The notes under the pieces are model-generated. The model saw only the letters and a program-made list of their open reading frames with translations, was not told where the DNA came from and ran no database searches. A stretch of DNA of 10,485 nt from Desulfobulbaceae bacterium. Lineage in GTDB: Bacteria; Desulfobacterota; Desulfobulbia; Desulfobulbales; Desulfurivibrionaceae. The stretch lies in contig DOZO01000026.1 of NCBI GenBank assembly GCA_003517965.1, forward strand, positions 76,284-86,768, written 5' to 3'. This document shows, piece after piece, positions 7,674 to 10,485 of this stretch (position 1 is the stretch's first letter; the number at the start of each line of letters is the position of its first letter). A program made the position numbers and the translations under genes.

Positions 7674-8117
7674 ATGACTCATCATAATACCCAAGCAACC
7701 GAGGAACAGGTGCAGTACGCGGCTATTCTGGAAAAAGGCATGTACTCAGGGCTGGCCCTTATGGTTATCACCTTTGCCCTGTATGTGTTTGGCATTATGG
7801 CACCGATCGTGCCGCTGAGCGAAATCTCCACTTACTGGAGTATGCCGGTACACGACTATCTGGTGGCGATTAACACCAATTTTATCCACTGGGAACACCT
7901 GCCCACCGGCTGGTCTTGGGTGAAACTCATCGGCTATGGCGATTTTTTGAATTTCCTGCCGGTGACCATCCTTTCCGGGATAACCATTCTCTGTTACATG
8001 GTCATTACCCCAGGGCTGTTCGCCAGGGGTGACAAGGCCATGGGGATCATGGCTATTGCCGAAGTGCTTATTTTGACTCTTGCGGCCAGCGGCCTGCTTG
8101 CGGTTGGCAGTCATTGA
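7674..8117 (+). CDS. small three-helix membrane protein, DUF1634-like, partner of TSUP
   Basis: This 147-residue protein has three hydrophobic segments at about residues 22-45, 92-113 and 121-143, separated by a polar, Trp-rich region (48-90). The TPGLFARGDKAMG segment between the last two helices resembles DUF1634, a small membrane family often encoded beside TSUP transporters. The family call is from memory of that pattern. The start at 7674 is preferred to the ATG at 7659 because GGAGG (7661-7665) immediately follows that upstream ATG and is correctly spaced for 7674. The 109-base gap to the TSUP gene has no terminator, so the two are probably co-transcribed. An accessory or regulatory role for the transporter is inferred from this pairing. 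Confidence 0.75.
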   Translation: MTHHNTQATEEQVQYAAILEKGMYSGLALMVITFALYVFGIMAPIVPLSEISTYWSMPVHDYLVAINTNFIHWEHLPTGWSWVKLIGYGDFLNFLPVTILSGITILCYMVITPGLFARGDKAMGIMAIAEVLILTLAASGLLAVGSH

Positions 8118-8119
8118 TC

Positions 8120-8139
8120 ACGAATATCTGTTTATTCGT
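8120..8139. repeat. 7-bp inverted repeat after the small membrane gene
   Basis: ACGAATA (8120-8126) and TATTCGT (8133-8139) are perfect inverted copies around a 6-base spacer, starting 3 bases after the stop codon. No T-run follows. It could be a 3' mRNA hairpin or a chance dyad. Confidence 0.35.
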
Positions 8140-8220
8140 ACCATCTTTGGGTAGTCGGTACTGCTGAACAGCGATAGCTGGATGTTTCCGCCATAGTTAT
8201 TTGAAAAACAAGGTTTCTCT

Positions 8221-8258
8221 AAAAAAGCCATCCTGCCATACGGCGGGGTGGCTTTTTT
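8221..8258 (+). terminator. intrinsic terminator of the TSUP cassette
   Basis: An 11-bp stem (8227-8237 with 8242-8252, two G-U pairs) closes a 4-base ATAC loop. It is flanked by A6 upstream and T6 downstream, with a further T-rich tract to 8266. It lies 103 bases after the small membrane gene and ends that transcript. Confidence 0.92.
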
Positions 8259-8266
8259 ATTTTTTT

Positions 8267-8297
8267 CTTAGCTGGGACACTATTTGTCCCAGCTAAG
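8267..8297. repeat. perfect 13-bp inverted repeat with 5-base spacer
   Basis: CTTAGCTGGGACA (8267-8279) is exactly the reverse complement of TGTCCCAGCTAAG (8285-8297), separated by CTATT. No T-run follows on either strand, so it is not a normal terminator. Its position between the core cassette and the restriction-type genes suggests a recombination site, a mobile-element end or a protein-binding site. Its identity is unknown. Confidence 0.85.
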
Positions 8298-8343
8298 GTA
8301 GTATGCTTTGTGCATGATGAATGAATTTTGAGTGGCAAAAAGA

Positions 8344-8362
8344 GGGGAACGTCGGGATTTTC
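8344..8362 (+). repeat. direct repeat, left copy
   Basis: This copy begins GGGGAACGTC and ends GGGATTTTC. It matches 8710-8730 with one substitution and two single-base length differences. The copies enclose 347 bases without a recognised gene. Confidence 0.6.
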
Positions 8363-8667
8363 TTTAGACCTTGCCCTAATCAGTCAGGTACAATACCGTG
8401 AATGTGGGCCTTGTGAGATGTTAGATTAATGTGAGAAGGATTTGGTAATACTGGTAACCAGGATGCTGGCTGGCTCGGTTCCCAGTGGTGCGTGGTTTGT
8501 CAATATCCAGATGGACCCCGAGGGGTGGAAACGATTGCAGGATCAGAAGCAGGAATGAGGAGAGGCAGTAACGTCCTTGCCGGAAAAGAAGAACGGCAGG
8601 AATCGCTGCTGGGACGGGATGACGCTGCGCCAATTGCTTGACAAGATTGGGGAGTTGGATGAAAAAC

Positions 8668-8704
8668 AGATTTCGGTGCTTGGCTTTTGGTGCCGAAATT
8701 TTTT
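8668..8704. terminator. terminator-like hairpin, potentially bidirectional
   Basis: The left arm 8668-8680 pairs with the right arm 8689-8701 over 13 pairs, including four wobbles, with TTTCGG/CCGAAA as the perfect core. The plus strand runs straight into T6 (8699-8704). On the minus strand the stem is followed by CTGTTTTTC. It could insulate the HNH operon from upstream transcription, or end a short unrecognised transcript. Confidence 0.4.
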
Positions 8705-8709
8705 AATTC

Positions 8710-8730
8710 GGGGTACGTCCGGGATTTTTC
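8710..8730 (+). repeat. direct repeat, right copy
   Basis: This copy begins GGGGTACGTCC and ends GGGATTTTTC, matching 8344-8362. It lies directly behind the hairpin at 8668-8704 and about 60 bases before the HNH start. Confidence 0.6.
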
Positions 8731-8788
8731 CGTATTATTAGCCCACACATAATGACACTGGTTTCAGCAAGTACACCTGGAGAAGCGA

Positions 8789-9568
8789 ATGCCTGTTAGA
8801 ACTGGCTGGACACGCCAACAACTCTTAGTGGCATTCAATCTGTACTGCCAAATGCCATTCGGGAAAATGCACTCCCGTAACCCCGATATCATTAAACATG
8901 CAGATTTGATTGGCAGAACGCCCTCAGCTCTGGCGATGAAGTTGACCAATATCGCCAGCCTTGACCCGGCAATTACCTCAACGGGCCGCAAAGGGCTGGA
9001 AGGCGCATCAGCGGCAGATAAAGCCATGTGGGAAGAAATGCAGGCAGACTGGCAGCAGTTTGCCATTGAGGCACAGCATGCTGCGACTGTTTTTGGAGCC
9101 ACGACTGAATTCGGAGCCGCTGTGGACGACACGTTCGTGCCAGATGAGATTGTCGATTACACGGGAAGCACCAAAACAATTCAAGCAACGACTCGTGTCG
9201 GTCAGGATTTTTTCCGGCGATCGGTGCTTAGCGCGTATAACTATCGGTGCTGCATTACGGGGCTGGCCGTACCTAAACTGTTGGTAGCAAGCCACATTAT
9301 CCCTTGGCGTGTTGACGCGACAAACCGTCTCAATCCTAGAAACGGCCTTTGTTTGTCGATGCTGCACGACAAAGCGTTCGATGCCGGGATTATCGCGATC
9401 ACGGAGGATATGACGATTAGTGTTTCCCGAAAACATGTGACCAATACAGATCATTTTTTTAACTCGGCGCTGTTGGCCTACGATGGTAAACTAATAGTAT
9501 TGCCAGAAAAATTTCATCCGCTTGCAGAATTTCTAGCCTATCATCGAAAATACGTTTTTGAACCGTAG
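8789..9568 (+). CDS. HNH endonuclease, restriction-type
   Basis: This 259-residue protein carries an HNH nuclease domain in its C-terminal half. The core runs from YRCCITG (152-158) through ASHIIPWR (167-174) and NPRNGLCLSMLHDKAFD (182-198), giving His169, Asn185 and His193 as the expected catalytic and metal-binding residues. This resembles the HNH_2 type found in restriction and phage-defence nucleases. The N-terminal part (about 5-60) has a pattern beginning WTRQQLLVAFNLYCQMPFGK and containing LIGRTPSALAMKL. It resembles a helical DNA-binding or specificity region and recurs in stand-alone HNH proteins of this type. GGAGAAG (8779-8785) supports the ATG, and an in-frame TGA lies just upstream (8753-8755). 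It stands first in a tight three-gene array with a restriction-type helicase. Target sequence and modification dependence cannot be read from it. Confidence 0.88.
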   Translation: MPVRTGWTRQQLLVAFNLYCQMPFGKMHSRNPDIIKHADLIGRTPSALAMKLTNIASLDPAITSTGRKGLEGASAADKAMWEEMQADWQQFAIEAQHAATVFGATTEFGAAVDDTFVPDEIVDYTGSTKTIQATTRVGQDFFRRSVLSAYNYRCCITGLAVPKLLVASHIIPWRVDATNRLNPRNGLCLSMLHDKAFDAGIIAITEDMTISVSRKHVTNTDHFFNSALLAYDGKLIVLPEKFHPLAEFLAYHRKYVFEP

Positions 9569-9577
9569 GGGCCAGTT

Positions 9578-9751
9578 ATGAATGTGCGATTTGAATATCT
9601 CTACCGAGACGAAGGCAATTTTAAAAATTGGGGTGAGATCGTATTTTTCAATCCACGCAATATCAATGCCGTCCTTGTTGCGGCAATGGCAGAAGGAGTT
9701 GTCAACCAAAAGTACTCTGTGAATCGCACGTTACAACGCCCTGGAATGTGA
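9578..9751 (+). CDS. 57-residue protein of unknown function, possibly truncated
   Basis: This short reading frame encodes an acidic/aromatic N-terminus with FEYLYRDEGNFKNWGE at residues 5-20, followed by FFNPRNINAVLVAAMAEG. The opening resembles that of roughly 90-100 residue hypothetical proteins found in defence loci, recalled from memory rather than searched. An AGGGG ribosome binding site (9567-9571) overlaps the HNH stop codon and is well spaced, so the gene is probably translated and coupled to the HNH gene. It ends in TGA at 9749-9751, which is short for that pattern. The last dozen residues look unlike the rest, so truncation by a small deletion or frameshift is possible. No function can be given. 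Confidence 0.6.
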   Translation: MNVRFEYLYRDEGNFKNWGEIVFFNPRNINAVLVAAMAEGVVNQKYSVNRTLQRPGM

Positions 9752-9787
9752 CGGACTGGAATCATTGATCTTAAGCGGCAAGAGAAA

Positions 9788-10485
9788 ATGACCCCCAAAC
9801 AACTGTGGACAAAAAACCAGCTGGATTACGGCAGAGATAATTTGCCCATGGTGTGCAACAATGCCACAGAACTTCCCACTTCCAGTCAATTTTCTGATTT
9901 CTATAGCAGCCTGGACCCTGATCCGGCCAAGCGGGGCAAGCAGTTCGAGCATTTCGTCAAATGGTTCCTCAAGGCCGATCCCGAATGGTCAACCCAAGTC
10001 GAGCAAGTCTGGCTGTGGGAGGAATGGCCGGAACGTTGGGGTGCGGACTGCGGCGTTGACCTGGTGTTTCGTCATAAGAACGGCGAGCACTGGGCGGTGC
10101 AGGCCAAGTGTTATTCCCCCGACTACGATATCACCAAACACGATGTCGATAAATTCCTCAGCGAATCGAACCGGCCGCTGATCAAGCATCGCCTGCTGAT
10201 CGCCACCACCGACCGCATCGGCACCAACGCCAAGCAGGTCTGCGATGCCCAAGAAAAACCCGTCATCCGTTTTCAGCTCGCCGATTTTGAACGCGTCGCG
10301 CTGGACTATCCCGCCAACTTTGCCGCGCTCCCGCAAGGCAAGCGCAAAGCCCGCCCAACGCCGTACGACGGCCAGCACGACCACCAGATCGAAGCCGTCG
10401 CCGCCGTCGCGCAAGGGCTGCAAACCGCAGACCGTGGCCAGCTCATTATGGCCTGTGGCACCGGCAAAACTTACGTCACGCTGTG
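9788..10485 (+). CDS. Mrr-like nuclease-helicase, Type ISP-like restriction enzyme (5' part only)
   Basis: The frame stays open from 9788 to the right edge, giving 232 residues of a much larger protein. An Mrr-type nuclease domain comes first: RGKQFEHFVKWFL (49-61), then GADCGVDLVF with Asp91, then WAVQAKCYS with the Gln105-x-Lys107 pair, together the PD-(D/E)xK-type core. A helicase region follows, with a Q-motif-like PYDGQHDHQIEAV (192-204) and a superfamily 2 Walker A, MACGTGKT (221-228). This order is that of LlaGI/LlaBIII-type single-chain Type ISP enzymes, where an ATPase motor, methyltransferase and target recognition domain follow. The ATG at 9788 has only a weak ribosome binding site, and 9848 is an alternative start. 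The first 35 residues are not typical of the family. The gene is cut by the window edge, so it could instead be a helicase-nuclease without methyltransferase. Confidence 0.85.
   Translation, partial: MTPKQLWTKNQLDYGRDNLPMVCNNATELPTSSQFSDFYSSLDPDPAKRGKQFEHFVKWFLKADPEWSTQVEQVWLWEEWPERWGADCGVDLVFRHKNGEHWAVQAKCYSPDYDITKHDVDKFLSESNRPLIKHRLLIATTDRIGTNAKQVCDAQEKPVIRFQLADFERVALDYPANFAALPQGKRKARPTPYDGQHDHQIEAVAAVAQGLQTADRGQLIMACGTGKTYVTL

Larger units (their letters stand above)
8118..8788. other. 671-base gap with structural elements, no convincing gene
   Basis: This gap separates the TSUP cassette from the HNH gene. It contains a small inverted repeat (8120-8139), a strong terminator (8221-8258), a perfect 13-bp inverted repeat (8267-8297), a pair of near-identical direct repeats (8344-8362 and 8710-8730) and a terminator-like hairpin (8668-8704). 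A plus-strand frame is open from 8430 to 8741 except for one TGA at 8556, but neither half resembles a known protein and minus-strand frames look like chance. Two weak -10-like boxes, TATTAT (8733-8738) and CATAAT (8748-8753), lie before the HNH gene without a good -35. Confidence 0.5.

Noticed and set aside
8430..8741. Plus-strand frame with a single internal TGA (8556), possibly a broken or recoded gene
   Set aside because: The two open halves (about 42 and 60 codons) are not unusual by chance at this base composition, and neither resembles a known protein.
8500..8748. 82-codon minus-strand frame
   Set aside because: No ribosome binding site or recognisable domain; it spans the hairpin and direct repeat and looks like chance.
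9749..9790. TGA at the end of the small gene as a selenocysteine codon
   Set aside because: No convincing SECIS-like hairpin follows, and the flanking residues do not resemble a selenoprotein active site.
1..10485. tRNA, rRNA, CRISPR arrays or complete insertion sequences
   Set aside because: None seen: no cloverleaf-like segments, no regularly spaced repeats and no transposase frame.

Overview
The window looks like chromosomal DNA from a Gram-negative, sulfur-metabolising bacterium, most likely Desulfobacterota (former Deltaproteobacteria), possibly near Desulfobulbales. This is inferred from gene content: an ATP synthase cluster that starts with paired b' and b subunit genes and has no a or c genes beside it, a b subunit with a signal-peptide-like N-terminus, and a following TauE/SafE-type (TSUP) exporter. 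No marker gene fixes the taxonomy.

Bases 1-6239 hold one compact operon, atpF2-atpF-atpH-atpA-atpG-atpD-atpC (b', b, delta, alpha, gamma, beta, epsilon). It has a good sigma70-like promoter at 162-190 and a strong intrinsic terminator at 6207-6239. It encodes all of F1 plus the peripheral stalk. The membrane rotor and channel subunits (c, a) must lie elsewhere. Both nucleotide-binding loops carry an unusual residue at the same position: Ile in alpha and Cys in beta. Beta has a second unusual Cys next to the catalytic Glu.

Bases 6240-8258 hold a two-gene membrane cassette: a TSUP anion transporter and a small three-helix membrane protein resembling the DUF1634 partners of such transporters. 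A clear terminator closes it at 8221-8258.

Bases 8259-8788 have no convincing gene but are rich in structure: a perfect 13-bp inverted repeat at 8267-8297, a near-identical pair of ~20-bp direct repeats at 8344-8362 and 8710-8730, and a bidirectional terminator-like hairpin at 8668-8704. This looks like a junction between core chromosome and an accessory insertion.

Bases 8789-10485 hold an apparent three-gene defence-type operon: an HNH endonuclease, a tiny 57-residue protein with its own Shine-Dalgarno sequence, and the start of a large protein with an Mrr-like nuclease domain followed by a superfamily 2 helicase P-loop. That order matches the N-terminus of single-chain Type ISP restriction-modification enzymes. 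The last gene runs off the right edge, so its methyltransferase and target-recognition parts, if present, cannot be seen.
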